Shown: positions 49,854 through 58,194, counted from the stretch's first letter. The stretch: 64,000 bases of DNA from UBA5189 sp040389445 (GCA_040389445.1 JAZJZX010000002.1:248001-312000); one strand, 5' to 3'. Numbers and translations: made by a program. Notes: a model not told the origin generated them from the sequence alone.

Positions 49854-50803
49854 TCGACTGGCTGCTCGACGCCGATCCCTCGATCCGCTGGCAGGTCATG
49901 CGCGACCTGACGCACGCGCCGGCAGACGTCATCGCCGACGAGCGGTCGAGGATCGCGACCGAGGGCTGGGGTGCCCGGCTGCTCGCGCTCCAGGGGCCGG
50001 ACGGGCTGTGGGCCGGCACGGCCTGGTCGCACGACTGGACGGACTCGTTCCACGTGCTCGAGCTGCTCCGGCGGTTCGGCCTCGACCCTGCGAGTGAACA
50101 GGCCCGGCGGGCAGTCGGCCTCGTGCGGGAACACGTGACCTGGGGCGACGGGGCCGGCTGGGACAACCCATGGAACTCCCACCGCTTCTTCGAGGGCGAG
50201 GTCGAGCCCTGCATCAACGGCAACGTCGTCGCGACCGGCGCCTACTTCGGCGTGGACATGATGCCGCTCGTCGAGCGGCTCCTCGGCGAGCAGCTGCCGG
50301 ATGGGGGCTGGAACTGCGAGGTCGAAAACGGCGCGATCGTGTCGTCGTTCGGGACGACGATCAACGTCCTCGAGGGCCTGCTCGAACACGAACGGGCGAT
50401 CGGCGGCTCATCCAGGGTAGGGGATGCCCGTCGGCGCGGCGAGGAGTACCTGCTCGAGCGCCGCCTCTTCCGCCGAAAGTCGACCGGCGAGGTCATCGAC
50501 TCGGCCTGGCTTCAGTTCTCCTTCCCGCACTGGTACCACTACGACGTCCTGCGGGCGCTCGACTACCTGCGCGACGCCGGCCACGACCGGGCCGACGAGC
50601 GGCTCAGCGAGGCGCTCGCGGTGGTGGACGATCATCGTGACCCCGACGGCCGGTGGCCGCTCCAGAACGTCTACGAGGGCGAGGCCCACATCCAGATGGA
50701 AGGCGCCGAGGGCACCCCGAGCCGCTGGAACACGCTCCGGGCGATGCGCGTACTCGAGTGGGCAAAGGGACGCGGGGCGGCGCGGGGACCGTCGATCGGG
50801 TGA
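49838..50803 (+). CDS. terpenoid-cyclase-like alpha/alpha toroid protein
   Basis: 321 residues of repeated helix pairs with QW-like motifs (LQGPDGLWAGTAW, LPDGGWNCE, DPDGRWPLQN) that suggest the squalene-cyclase/prenyltransferase toroid fold. The DXDD motif of real cyclases is absent. Family members are annotated as conserved hypothetical; function unknown. The ATG at 49838 lies inside the DHFR remnant, which may have brought in the expression signals. Confidence 0.75.
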   Translation: MATNVIDWLLDADPSIRWQVMRDLTHAPADVIADERSRIATEGWGARLLALQGPDGLWAGTAWSHDWTDSFHVLELLRRFGLDPASEQARRAVGLVREHVTWGDGAGWDNPWNSHRFFEGEVEPCINGNVVATGAYFGVDMMPLVERLLGEQLPDGGWNCEVENGAIVSSFGTTINVLEGLLEHERAIGGSSRVGDARRRGEEYLLERRLFRRKSTGEVIDSAWLQFSFPHWYHYDVLRALDYLRDAGHDRADERLSEALAVVDDHRDPDGRWPLQNVYEGEAHIQMEGAEGTPSRWNTLRAMRVLEWAKGRGAARGPSIG

Positions 50804-51013
50804 CCGCGCCGGGCCTCGGAGTCGGGTCTGACCGACTGACGACGATCCTTGCATCAGGAGTCCGGAAGGGTGTGCGAGCCAGGAGGTATTGTCCGGCCTG
50901 CCGTGCGCAGCGAGCGACGAAATCGTGACCCGGCGCCTTCGACGAGTACCTCACGGTGCGCCCTGCTCGCCACTCGGTCAAACGAGTCGGGGCGCTGGAG
51001 CAGCGATCGGGGG

Positions 51014-51625
51014 TCAATCGAGGTCGGTGGTCGACCGGCGATTGGGGACCGGACCACGGCGCAGCGCCACGGCCATCAGCCACACGCTCGTCGTCGTGAT
51101 ACCGAGGCGCTGATAGAGCCCGGAGGCGGTTTCGCCGAGCGATGACCACAGGAAGACGGCTGTGGCAAGCGCAACAACGATGGCCAGAATTCCCGCGACC
51201 TTGAACCCGCCGCTGCGCAGGTGGCGTGCCGCGAGCCCGCCGACGGAAATGAGCGCCGCGTAGAACAGGACGGCAAATCCGCCGTGCACGAAGCCCTGGT
51301 CCGGGACGCTGCCGTCGGGGGTCGCGATGATGGCGGCGAGGGAGATCGCGGCCAGGCCCAGTCCGTAGGCGGCACCCAGACCGAGGATGGATCGCAGCGG
51401 GAAGGCCGACGCAGCAATGCCGGCTGCCATCGCGACCTGGCCGATCGTCATGACAAGGCGGCTCGGGGCATTGACGGCGGCCAGGCTGCTGATGTGGGTA
51501 TTGGCCAGGGTAGCGCCGGGGTACAGGAAGCCGCCGATCAACCACCCGATGATGAATAGTCCGGGGCCCCAGATCGCCCCGGTCAGGAGGATTGCGTCGC
51601 GGTTGGATCGAACAGAAGACGACAT
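51014..51625 (-). CDS. DUF998 family membrane protein
   Basis: 203 residues with about six hydrophobic helices: AILLTGAIWGPGLFIIGWLIG, RLVMTIGQVAMAAGIAASAF, GLGLAAISLAAIIA, AVLFYAALISVGGLA, VAGILAIVVALATAVFL and the last near the C-terminus. The pattern fits DUF998, of unknown function. The start is fixed at ATG 51625 by a TATAGT box six bases upstream; the longer open frame crosses the promoter. Confidence 0.78.
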   Translation of the reverse strand: MSSSVRSNRDAILLTGAIWGPGLFIIGWLIGGFLYPGATLANTHISSLAAVNAPSRLVMTIGQVAMAAGIAASAFPLRSILGLGAAYGLGLAAISLAAIIATPDGSVPDQGFVHGGFAVLFYAALISVGGLAARHLRSGGFKVAGILAIVVALATAVFLWSSLGETASGLYQRLGITTTSVWLMAVALRRGPVPNRRSTTDLD

Positions 51626-51628
51626 GGG

Positions 51629-51657
51629 CCCACTATATCGCGTCACGCTATAGTGGG
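51629..51657. promoter_or_regulatory. symmetric divergent promoter/operator
   Basis: A perfect 9-bp inverted repeat, CCCACTATA and TATAGTGGG, with 11 bases between. Each arm contains an outward-facing TATAGT -10 box, one six bases before the ATG of the DUF998 gene, the other about 35 bases before the small membrane protein. One factor bound to the dyad could control both sides. Confidence 0.65.
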
Positions 51658-51688
51658 AAGCGGTGATATTCCGTACAAGAGAACGCAA

Positions 51689-51835
51689 ATGGTTCGTCTG
51701 GGCTTCCTCCTCGCCATCGTGGCCGGTCCGAACCTGGCGCTCCGGCCGATCGGATGGCTGGGTATCGTGATCGGCATCTACGGCCTGCAGGCGGCAGGCG
51801 GCGAGACGCGACAAACGGGAGAGCGATCGACATGA
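51689..51835 (+). CDS. small two-helix membrane protein
   Basis: 48 residues with two hydrophobic segments (LGFLLAIVAGPNLAL; IGWLGIVIGIYGLQAA) and a polar end. A GTG at 51653 is in frame but lies within the -10 box, so ATG 51689 is chosen. The stop overlaps the next ATG (ATGA), so the two membrane proteins are coupled. No family recognised. Confidence 0.55.
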   Translation: MVRLGFLLAIVAGPNLALRPIGWLGIVIGIYGLQAAGGETRQTGERST

Positions 51836-52482
51836 CCAGCGAGAGGTTCTACAAGTGGAGCACCTACGCGCTGATCGCGTGGGCGTCGCATTGGCTCGTC
51901 CGGGACTTCATCTTTGCCTTCACCCACGGGACGCAGGAAGCGGCCATGAACCGCAGCCTGCTGGGACTCAACATCACCCAGTACGGGAGCCTCTGGACGG
52001 CGGTCTCGGCGCTCGGCCTCATCGGGGTGGCCGGGGTCTACGTCGAGGCTGCGCCCCGGCTGGGCAGGCTTGGCACGGTGGGCTTCGTCGTTTCGGCCCT
52101 TGGCTTTGCCATGTCGTTCGTGGCGCACGTCATGCAGAACTGGATCCTCAACCCCAATGTGTACTTTCACTCGCCCGTGGTCTATGGCGGCTGGCTCCTG
52201 TCAATCGCCGCCGTGTTCGTCATGACCGCAGGATTGATCGTCGCGGGGATCGGTGTCATGCGCTCCAACGCGCTGCCGCGCGAAAGGTCCCTGCTCCTGA
52301 TCATCGGCCTCATCTCATTGCCGACAGCCCTGCTCCACCCCCTCGTCGTCGGTGGGTCCGACGGTTCACTCGCCACCGAACTGGTCTACGGAAGCCTCTC
52401 CGTGCCGTATGGGTTGTGCTGGCTCAGGATGGGACTCCTCCGACTCGCCGCCGCCCGCGGGACGCCCGCATCACGCTGGTGA
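51832..52482 (+). CDS. multi-span membrane protein, unknown function
   Basis: 216 residues with five to six hydrophobic segments (for example YGSLWTAVSALGLIGVAGVYV, VGFVVSALGFAMSFVAHV, WLLSIAAVFVMTAGLIVAGI, LLLIIGLISLPTALLHPLVV). It looks DUF998-like in general design, as does the divergent neighbour, but I cannot name a family. The start at ATG 51832 is supported by the ATGA overlap with the small protein. Confidence 0.65.
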   Translation: MTSERFYKWSTYALIAWASHWLVRDFIFAFTHGTQEAAMNRSLLGLNITQYGSLWTAVSALGLIGVAGVYVEAAPRLGRLGTVGFVVSALGFAMSFVAHVMQNWILNPNVYFHSPVVYGGWLLSIAAVFVMTAGLIVAGIGVMRSNALPRERSLLLIIGLISLPTALLHPLVVGGSDGSLATELVYGSLSVPYGLCWLRMGLLRLAAARGTPASRW

Positions 52483-52549
52483 GCGGACCCGACGGGGATC
52501 GAGTCGCGAGCGCCACGCAACGGCACCACGAAGGTGGCGGCGGCCCTCG

Positions 52550-53689
52550 TCACGATCCGATGATCCGGACCGCAGCCCCCTTCAGGCCCTGCCACCAGCG
52601 GGCGTAGCGGCCGTAGACGAGCGGCTCGCGATGAGCGAGGAACGCCCGCAGGGCCCGCGCCTCGGCATCCAGGCCGGCCCACACGTCATCGGCCAGCGGA
52701 TGGAACGCCGTTGCCTCGATTCCATGTTCGAGTGGGCGCCATACGCCGGCCACGTACCCATCCACCAGGAGCGTCGGCAGCGCGTCGCCGTTGCCCTGGA
52801 TCACGAGCCGGCGATAGGCCTCGGGGATGATCCGGCTCCGATCTCGATACGCCAGCAGGATGCTGTCCCACATCGGTAGCAGGCGCGGTGGTGCGGCGGT
52901 GGCAGCGTCGGGCAGGGGAGCGCCGGACACGTCATACCAGGGCGTTCGGCCCGGTCCGTCCAGCGTTACGAGTTCGTCACCGAGCCCCTCGATCCCTCCG
53001 CGGACAACGCCCGCGTAGAGCATCCCGAATTGGGCGATGTCCTGGGCCGTCGCGGGTCCGAAGGCCTCGAGGTATCGGCGCACGAGCACGGCCGCCGCAG
53101 CTATCTCCGTCGGGCGCGACTCGCGGAGTGCAGCCGGTGCGCCGATATACGCCGGACGCGAGCCGAATCCCCAGGGCCCGCCCGTCGGTACATGAATGAA
53201 CGGCCCGTACTGGCGCATGGCCCACCAGACGCCAGGCCTCGGCGTCTGGCCGATCCGCTCGTCGAGCCATGCCTCGGCTTCGGCATTCGAGCGCGGCGAG
53301 CGGAGATGCTCGAGGACCTCGGGCATCAGCGCCCCAGCGTCGTCGAGCGTGAGCCCGGTGCGTCGGAACCGCTGGTCGTAGAGGCGGGCACCCCGGAGGG
53401 TGACCTGCATCGCCTCGTGCAGCGCCGGGTAATCCTCAGCCGCCACGGCGTGGAGGGTCACCCGCATGAGCGTCGCCTTTACGACGGTCTGATCGGCAAA
53501 GGCCCGATCGAGGTCGGCCGGATCGAACCCTTCAACTCGGTTCCACAAGGCGAGATAGGGCGAAGCCGGCTCCTGGGCCTGCAGGGCCGTCACGCGCCGG
53601 ACCGCCTCGACGACGCTCATCGGCTCGCGGCGAAGCAGGCCCTGGCGGGCAAGTGTCGCTCGATTGAGCCCGCGGGCGGTCAATGGCAT
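52550..53689 (-). CDS. winged-helix DNA-binding (AlkZ/YcaQ-like) protein
   Basis: 379 residues of the HTH_42 family, which contains DNA glycosylases that unhook crosslinks (AlkZ, YcaQ). The N-terminal region has RVTALQAQEPASPYLALWNR; QAQ corresponds to the QxQ catalytic motif of those enzymes. KATLMRVTLHAVAAEDYPAL and the late YRRLVIQGNGDALPTLLVDGYVAG are family blocks. Glycosylase activity is plausible but unproved. The leaderless TAGCAT box fixes the ATG. Confidence 0.78.
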   Translation of the reverse strand: MPLTARGLNRATLARQGLLRREPMSVVEAVRRVTALQAQEPASPYLALWNRVEGFDPADLDRAFADQTVVKATLMRVTLHAVAAEDYPALHEAMQVTLRGARLYDQRFRRTGLTLDDAGALMPEVLEHLRSPRSNAEAEAWLDERIGQTPRPGVWWAMRQYGPFIHVPTGGPWGFGSRPAYIGAPAALRESRPTEIAAAAVLVRRYLEAFGPATAQDIAQFGMLYAGVVRGGIEGLGDELVTLDGPGRTPWYDVSGAPLPDAATAAPPRLLPMWDSILLAYRDRSRIIPEAYRRLVIQGNGDALPTLLVDGYVAGVWRPLEHGIEATAFHPLADDVWAGLDAEARALRAFLAHREPLVYGRYARWWQGLKGAAVRIIGS

Positions 53690-53695
53690 TCGCCG

Positions 53696-53701
53696 ATGCT
53701 A
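53696..53701 (-). promoter_or_regulatory. TAGCAT -10 box, leaderless
   Basis: On the minus strand TAGCAT is followed by CGGCGA and then the ATG of the winged-helix protein: a six-base gap and no ribosome binding site. Confidence 0.5.
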
Positions 53702-53913
53702 CTGGGCCGGGAAGGTGCGTGGCGCCGACGAAGGTCGTCGAGCCCTGATTAGGCAGCCCGCGACCATGAAGGGCATTGCCGAGGCCGACCATCGGCGGCG
53801 AGTCGCTCGGTCGGCAGGTCGAACGGACGGCCGATTGGGCCCTTCGGCCCTCGAATTGCCGAAGCGACAAGGCCACGATGTACTCGAACCACCGCACCGG
53901 TTGGGGGAACACA

Positions 53914-54720
53914 ATGAAGCTCGCAGCCAAGGTCATCATCGTGACCGGCGCCGGAAGCGGCATCGGTCGAGAAGTCGCCCTGGAGGCGGTCCGGCGAGGC
54001 GCCGCGGTCGCCGCCGTTGATCTGAACCCCAGGACGCTCGAGGAAACGGCCGCGCTCGCTGGAGCCCAGGCGCGAATTTCGAGCCATGTCCTCGACATCA
54101 CGGATCGGGCCGCGGTTCAGGCCCTGCCGGACACGGTCATCGAACGACTCGGGGCAGTCGATGGGATCGTGCATTGCGCAGGCATCATCCAGCCCTTCGT
54201 GCGGCTAAAGGACCTCGATGACGCAGCGATCGACCGGGTCTTCGCGGTGAATTGGCTTGGCACGCTGTACCTGACCCGGACCTTGCTGCCCATCCTCCTG
54301 GCGCGTCCCGAGGGTCACATCGTCAACATTTCGAGCATGGGCGGGTTCCTGCCGGTGCCCGGGCAGACGATCTACGGGGCTTCGAAGGCCGCGGTCAAGC
54401 TCCTGACCGAGGGCCTGCATTCCGAGTGCGCCGGCACGAACGTGCGCGTCACCGTCGTCTTTCCGGGTGCGGTGGCCACGAACATCACGACGAACTCGGG
54501 CGTGGCCATCCCGAATCTGGGAGCGGACGCCGAGAAGATGGCCGGACGCGCGATGGCGGCGGACAAGGCGGCACGGATCATCCTCGACGGCATGGAGAAG
54601 GATGCGTACCGGGTCATGGTCGGCAGCGACGCCAAGCTCATGGACCGCCTCTATCGACTCTCACCGCGCCGCGCAGCAGGCTTCATCGCCAACCAGATGA
54701 AGGCGCTCCTGGCGACCTGA
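53914..54720 (+). CDS. short-chain dehydrogenase/reductase
   Basis: 268 residues. Rossmann start IIVTGAGSGIGREVALEAVRR, HCAGIIQ, NISSMGGFLPVPGQ, and the catalytic YGASKAA (Tyr and Lys). The Asp after strand 2 (AAVDLNPRTLEE) favours NAD over NADP. Substrate unknown. I take ATG 53914, preceded by GGGGGA; ATG 53878 is in frame but adds residues without family likeness. Confidence 0.9.
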   Translation: MKLAAKVIIVTGAGSGIGREVALEAVRRGAAVAAVDLNPRTLEETAALAGAQARISSHVLDITDRAAVQALPDTVIERLGAVDGIVHCAGIIQPFVRLKDLDDAAIDRVFAVNWLGTLYLTRTLLPILLARPEGHIVNISSMGGFLPVPGQTIYGASKAAVKLLTEGLHSECAGTNVRVTVVFPGAVATNITTNSGVAIPNLGADAEKMAGRAMAADKAARIILDGMEKDAYRVMVGSDAKLMDRLYRLSPRRAAGFIANQMKALLAT

Positions 54721-54744
54721 TCTGCGGGGCTTCGATCTCGCAGA

Positions 54745-55017
54745 TCAGGGCTCTAACCGGAAGGTCGCCGCGACGGGTTCGCCCAACGCGAGCGCGCCAT
54801 CGAAGTCGGCAACGTATGCGTGGATACCGATGACGAGGATGCCGCCACCCGGAAAGTCGAGGATCCGATATCGGGTCGAGAATTCTGGATCCAGCCTGAA
54901 ATCCCCGGCCTGCCCGAAGAACAGTGGCGTCTCGCCGATACCCCGCAGGCGGCAAGTAGTGAATGGGCCGAACGCCGGTATGTGACCATGAAGGGCACCC
55001 GCGTGGGTGACCAGCAG
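54745..55017 (-). pseudogene. orphan C-terminal reading frame without start
   Basis: A 90-codon open stretch between two stops on the minus strand reads like a true protein end: HGHIPAFGPFTTCRLRGIGE, FFGQAGDFRLDPEF, then YRILDFPGGGILVIGIHAYV and GEPVAATFRLEP. It has no ATG, GTG or TTG; only CTG at 55017 could start it. I judge it a 5'-truncated gene, or a gene with a CTG start. No family recognised. The opposite strand is also open here but looks less protein-like. Confidence 0.45.
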
Positions 55018-55036
55018 TCAGGCTCCGGAGGCTCCG

Positions 55037-55474
55037 ATGGCAAACCTCGTCGTCCACTTCGAGATCCACGCTTCCGAGCCAGAGGTGCTCATCGACTTCT
55101 ACTCGCAACTGCTTGGCTGGAAGTTCACCCAGTTTGGCGAGGTGCGGTACTGGACGATCGATACGGGCGAGGGGGCCATCGGCAACGTCGCCGGGACCGC
55201 CGGTCACGGCATCAACGGCGGCATGAACGAGCGTCGCAGTCCGAAGCCAGAGATCGGCGCTCCCGTCGTTGGCTGCAACTTCGTCGTGAGTGTCGATGAC
55301 GTCGATGCCCTGATGCGCCGTGGCATCGAACTCGGCGCCGTCGAAGCGCTGCCAGCCATGGACATGGAGGGCGTCGGCCGCGTCGGCTACCTGCTCGATC
55401 CGGACCACAACGTGTTCGGCATGATCTCGGCCACCATGTCCGACGGCAGCACGGGTATGGGCACCGTCGCCTGA
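55037..55474 (+). CDS. VOC (glyoxalase/bleomycin-resistance fold) protein
   Basis: 145 residues: VVHFEIHASEPEVLIDFYSQLLGW, FTQFGEVRYWTIDTGEG, INGGMNER, then the second module NFVVSVDDVDALMRRGIELG and GRVGYLLDPDHNVFGMI. The histidine at the N-terminal strand (HFEIHA) and the late Asp/Asn region are typical metal-site positions, but the substrate cannot be told. GGAGG stands five bases before the ATG. Confidence 0.87.
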   Translation: MANLVVHFEIHASEPEVLIDFYSQLLGWKFTQFGEVRYWTIDTGEGAIGNVAGTAGHGINGGMNERRSPKPEIGAPVVGCNFVVSVDDVDALMRRGIELGAVEALPAMDMEGVGRVGYLLDPDHNVFGMISATMSDGSTGMGTVA

Positions 55475-55492
55475 GGAACGGGCACCGCGGAA

Positions 55493-55879
55493 TCAGACAC
55501 GGATGACGGCGAGGCCCGGCAGTTCGACGTAGTCGTCGTCCTGGGTGACCACAGGGACGCCGTGGGCGATGGCCGTCGCCGCGATCCAGGAGTCGTTGAC
55601 GGGCATCCGGAGACCTCGAGTTCGGAGTTCGACGCGCAGGCGCGCCCATGCGGCAGCGACGCTCTCATCGACGGGGATCGGGTCCAGCACGAGGGCGGCG
55701 GCCAGTGTCCCGAGCCGGCGGTCACGGGTCGCCACGTCGTGCGCGGCGAGGACGCCCGCCCGGAGCTCGCCAATCGTGATCACCGAAACAGCCAGGCGAT
55801 CCGGCAGGGCTTCGATGCGCATTGGCCGCGCCGTCTCATGAGCGATGAACAGGCTGGTGTCTGCGATGGCGTCGGTCAT
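55493..55879 (-). CDS. vapC: PIN-domain toxin VapC
   Basis: 128-residue PIN nuclease. Acidic residues sit where expected: IADTSLFI (Asp7), TIGELRAG (Glu), and NDSWIAATAIAHGVPVVTQDDDYV (two Asp). Such toxins cut tRNA or rRNA. ATGA overlap with the upstream antitoxin gene gives the usual vapBC order on the minus strand. Confidence 0.9.
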   Translation of the reverse strand: MTDAIADTSLFIAHETARPMRIEALPDRLAVSVITIGELRAGVLAAHDVATRDRRLGTLAAALVLDPIPVDESVAAAWARLRVELRTRGLRMPVNDSWIAATAIAHGVPVVTQDDDYVELPGLAVIRV

Positions 55880-56202
55880 CGGTCGGGCAGCTCGTCCGTG
55901 TAGTCCGGAGCGAGTTCGCGGAGCTCGGTCCGGAGTGCGGGATCGGCTTGGGCGTTCACGAACTGGCCCACGAACGCCTCGCGACTCACCCAGCGTGGGC
56001 GCACACTCAGCTCGTCGCGGCCGCCGACCGCGTGTTTGGGTCGGTCGTCGATGGAGGCCGGTACCTCGCGCGTTACATGTGCGGCCAGGACTTCCTCGAT
56101 CCCGTCCCGAATGAGCCGAGCCTCACTCCGGCCCTGCTCGCGCGCGGCGGCGGCGAGGGCCGCTTTCTGCTCAGTCGTGAGGTAGACCGTGGTCTTTTCC
56201 AT
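55876..56202 (-). CDS. vapB: ribbon-helix-helix antitoxin VapB
   Basis: 108 residues. The N-terminus MEKTTVYLTTEQKAALAAAA and RSEARLIRDGIEEVL form a ribbon-helix-helix DNA-binding domain; the C-terminal part should wrap the toxin. A TAGTCT box six bases before the ATG and a flanking 7-bp inverted repeat show a compact autoregulated promoter. Confidence 0.88.
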   Translation of the reverse strand: MEKTTVYLTTEQKAALAAAAREQGRSEARLIRDGIEEVLAAHVTREVPASIDDRPKHAVGGRDELSVRPRWVSREAFVGQFVNAQADPALRTELRELAPDYTDELPDR

Positions 56203-56230
56203 GCCACCAGACTACCATACATGGGTGGCA
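56202..56230 (-). promoter_or_regulatory. vapBC promoter and operator
   Basis: TGCCACC (56202-56208) and GGTGGCA (56224-56230) form a perfect 7-bp dyad that brackets the minus-strand -10 box TAGTCT at 56209-56214. The box is six bases from the vapB ATG, so a VapBC complex on the dyad would cover the transcription start. Confidence 0.6.
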
Positions 56231-56261
56231 GGCCCGGCGAACTCGGCCAACCCCAGGATCG

Positions 56262-56675
56262 ATGATGGATGATGGCGCGGTGACGAACGACTTGAGCGAA
56301 CAGACGGGCGGAGACACGCGAATCGATCGCTGGTTGTGCGCGGTGCGCCTCGTCAAGACCCGGCCCATTTCAACGCAGCTTTGTGAAGCCGGGCACGTCC
56401 GCGTCAACGGCAACCCGGCCAAGGCGTCAACCAGGGTTCGCGCCGGCGACGTGGTGCATGCGCTGATCGCCGAACGTGAGCGGATCGTCGAGGTCGTGCG
56501 GCCGATCGAAAACCGCGTCGGCGCGCCGGTCGCCGCCACGTGCTACATCGACTCCAGCCCGCCGCCGGTCATCCGGGAAGCCGACCCCGGGATCAAGGTG
56601 GTCCGTGGCGAGGGCCGGCCGAACAAACGTCTTCGCCGCGAGCTCGATCGGATCCGGCGGCCCGGACGCGGCTGA
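56262..56675 (+). CDS. S4-domain RNA-binding protein (Hsp15-like)
   Basis: 137 residues with an S4 domain near residues 20-75: RIDRWLCAVRLVKTRPISTQ, GHVRVNGNPAKASTRVRAGD. The basic C-terminus (GRPNKRLRRELDRIRRPGRG) is like Hsp15, which binds free 50S subunits after heat shock. Role by analogy. Two ATGs in frame (56262, 56265) are possible. Confidence 0.88.
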   Translation: MMDDGAVTNDLSEQTGGDTRIDRWLCAVRLVKTRPISTQLCEAGHVRVNGNPAKASTRVRAGDVVHALIAERERIVEVVRPIENRVGAPVAATCYIDSSPPPVIREADPGIKVVRGEGRPNKRLRRELDRIRRPGRG

Positions 56676-56687
56676 AGCGCAGCGTGG

Positions 56688-57224
56688 TTAGTCCTGAATA
56701 CGGGACGCGCTGTCGCGATAGAGCCGAGCCGTACGTCGCGCCCGATCGGCGACGAGATCGCGAAGCTCGGGCGGCTCGAGGACCTCGATGTGCGGGCCGA
56801 GCGCAAGGACGTCAATGGCGACCCCTTCGAGCGACTGGAGCCGGAAGGTAGCCTGCAGCCAGCCGTTGGTGTCGGGTGGGACGTCGCGCCTGCCTCGAAG
56901 GGGCTGGAGCCGGCCGAGGAGGGCTGCGAGGCGTCGACCTTCGACGGAGATCCGGACCGTTGCGCGTCTCGGCCTGCCAGGTCGCCGCTCCCGCGGTTGC
57001 CAGTCGGCTGGGCTGATCGGCGCGGGATCGTAGCCCTCGATGAGCTGGAACCCGCCGCCCGGCCCCCGGATCGCGTAGACCGGAACCCCGGCGCCTGACA
57101 GGGCCTCGATATCGCGCATGATCGTCCGCTCGGTGACCTCGAGGCGCGCAGCCAGCTCCGCCGCCGTGACGCGTCCGCGCCCCTGGAGGATCAACACGAG
57201 GTTCAGGAGCCGGCCAGCACGCAT
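56688..57224 (-). CDS. short YafY-type HTH regulator lacking WYL domain
   Basis: 178 residues from ATG 57224. Residues 1-60 are a winged HTH (RVTAAELAARLEVTERTIMRDIEALSGAGV, a region) of the YafY/DeoR kind. The usual WYL ligand domain is absent; the protein goes directly to a WCX-like C-terminal domain (TVRISVEGRRLAALLG, then HIEVLEPPELRDLVADRARR). Normal WYL regulators have about 320 residues. It is divergent from the gene pair at 57328 with a palindromic operator between. Confidence 0.82.
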   Translation of the reverse strand: MRAGRLLNLVLILQGRGRVTAAELAARLEVTERTIMRDIEALSGAGVPVYAIRGPGGGFQLIEGYDPAPISPADWQPRERRPGRPRRATVRISVEGRRLAALLGRLQPLRGRRDVPPDTNGWLQATFRLQSLEGVAIDVLALGPHIEVLEPPELRDLVADRARRTARLYRDSASRIQD

Positions 57225-57253
57225 GGAAACGAGTCTGGCGTCTTTTCGAATGC

Positions 57254-57270
57254 CTGACAAGAGATGTCAG
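57254..57270. promoter_or_regulatory. CTGACA-N5-TGTCAG operator
   Basis: A perfect dyad, CTGACA then AGAGA then TGTCAG, in the divergent interval between the YafY-type regulator and the two-gene unit. TTGACC at 57274-57279 right after it can be the -35 of the plus-strand genes, so a bound regulator could act on both directions. Confidence 0.7.
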
Positions 57271-57327
57271 TCTTTGACCCGTACCGTCCTCACATCAACA
57301 TTGCTCTGAACGAAAGGGGAGGGGACC

Positions 57328-57747
57328 ATGCCAGCTGAACCCGTCGAAGGCTCGGGAACACCAAATGACCCGTGGGTCCTGACGACCCCGCCCGGCTCGT
57401 CCGAGTTCGAGGCCTACCGGGACCCCGACGCCAACCCGCCCGCACTCGTCGTGCAGGTCGGCGCAACGGAGCTCCGCTATCACCTCCGCTGCATCGATGA
57501 CCTGCACACGATGCTGAAAGAAGCCAACGACTGGATGCCGCTCGGGGTCGCCGACGAGCAGAAGGAAGCGAAGCCGGACACCATCGAGGCCTGGGGCCGG
57601 TCGTCGAGCAACCCCGTTGGGGGCTGGTACGGCTTCAAGAAGGGCCTGCGCGGCCGGTTCGCGAACTACGTCCCGCCGGTGCTCGAGGCGCTCGGGCTGG
57701 CCGAGGTGGAGCACAACCCCCGCAACAATCGAATGCGAGCCCGGTGA
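57328..57747 (+). CDS. conserved hypothetical protein (DUF6855-like)
   Basis: 139 residues: MPAEPVEGSGTPNDPWVLTT, ATELRYHLRCIDDLHTMLKE, GGWYGFKKGLRGRFANYVPP and LAEVEHNPRNNRMRAR. It looks like a well-conserved family of unknown function, which I link to DUF6855 with limited certainty. GGAGGGG precedes the ATG. It is coupled to the SRPBCC gene and probably controlled by the divergent regulator. Confidence 0.7.
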   Translation: MPAEPVEGSGTPNDPWVLTTPPGSSEFEAYRDPDANPPALVVQVGATELRYHLRCIDDLHTMLKEANDWMPLGVADEQKEAKPDTIEAWGRSSSNPVGGWYGFKKGLRGRFANYVPPVLEALGLAEVEHNPRNNRMRAR

Positions 57748-58178
57748 TGACGACGAGGTACACCGTGGGCCGACGCATCAACGCTGAGCCCGAGAAGGTC
57801 TGGGCGCTGCTGGCCGACGCATCCAGCTATCGCCAGTGGAACCGGGCGGTCGTGAGCATTGAGGGCAGGATCGCTGCCGGCGAGACGGTCTCGCTGGTTT
57901 CGATTGCGAACCCCAGGCGAACGTTCCGGCTACACGTCACGGAGCTGACGGCGCCGACCCGCATGGTCTGGCGGGACGGCATGCCGCTCGGGCTGTTCAC
58001 GGGCGAGCGAACCTACCTGGTCGAACCGCGCGAAGGCGTTACGCATTTCGAGATGACCGAGGAATACACCGGGCTCCTGGCCGGCGTCTTCACGAAGGCC
58101 ATTCCGGACCTGACCGAGTCGTTCAACCTCTTCGCCGACAGCCTGAAGGCCGCCGCGGAGGCGCCTGCGCCTACTTGA
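57747..58178 (+). CDS. SRPBCC (START-like) domain protein
   Basis: 143 residues of the helix-grip fold: TVGRRINAEPEKVWALLADASSYRQWN, MVWRDGMPLGLFTGERTYLV, and a C-terminal helix LTESFNLFADSLKAAA. Members bind hydrophobic ligands or act as Hsp90-activator-like proteins. Its ATG overlaps the upstream stop. Ligand unknown. Confidence 0.87.
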   Translation: MTTRYTVGRRINAEPEKVWALLADASSYRQWNRAVVSIEGRIAAGETVSLVSIANPRRTFRLHVTELTAPTRMVWRDGMPLGLFTGERTYLVEPREGVTHFEMTEEYTGLLAGVFTKAIPDLTESFNLFADSLKAAAEAPAPT

Positions 58179-58194
58179 CGCAGATCGACCAGGA

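Noticed and set aside
50804..51013. Possible gene or RNA in the 210-base interval after the toroid gene
   Set aside because: No convincing frame, hairpin with T-run, or tRNA-like fold was found.
53690..53913. Possible small gene before the SDR gene
   Set aside because: Frames are short and unlike proteins; only a weak GGGCC/GGCCC hairpin is seen.
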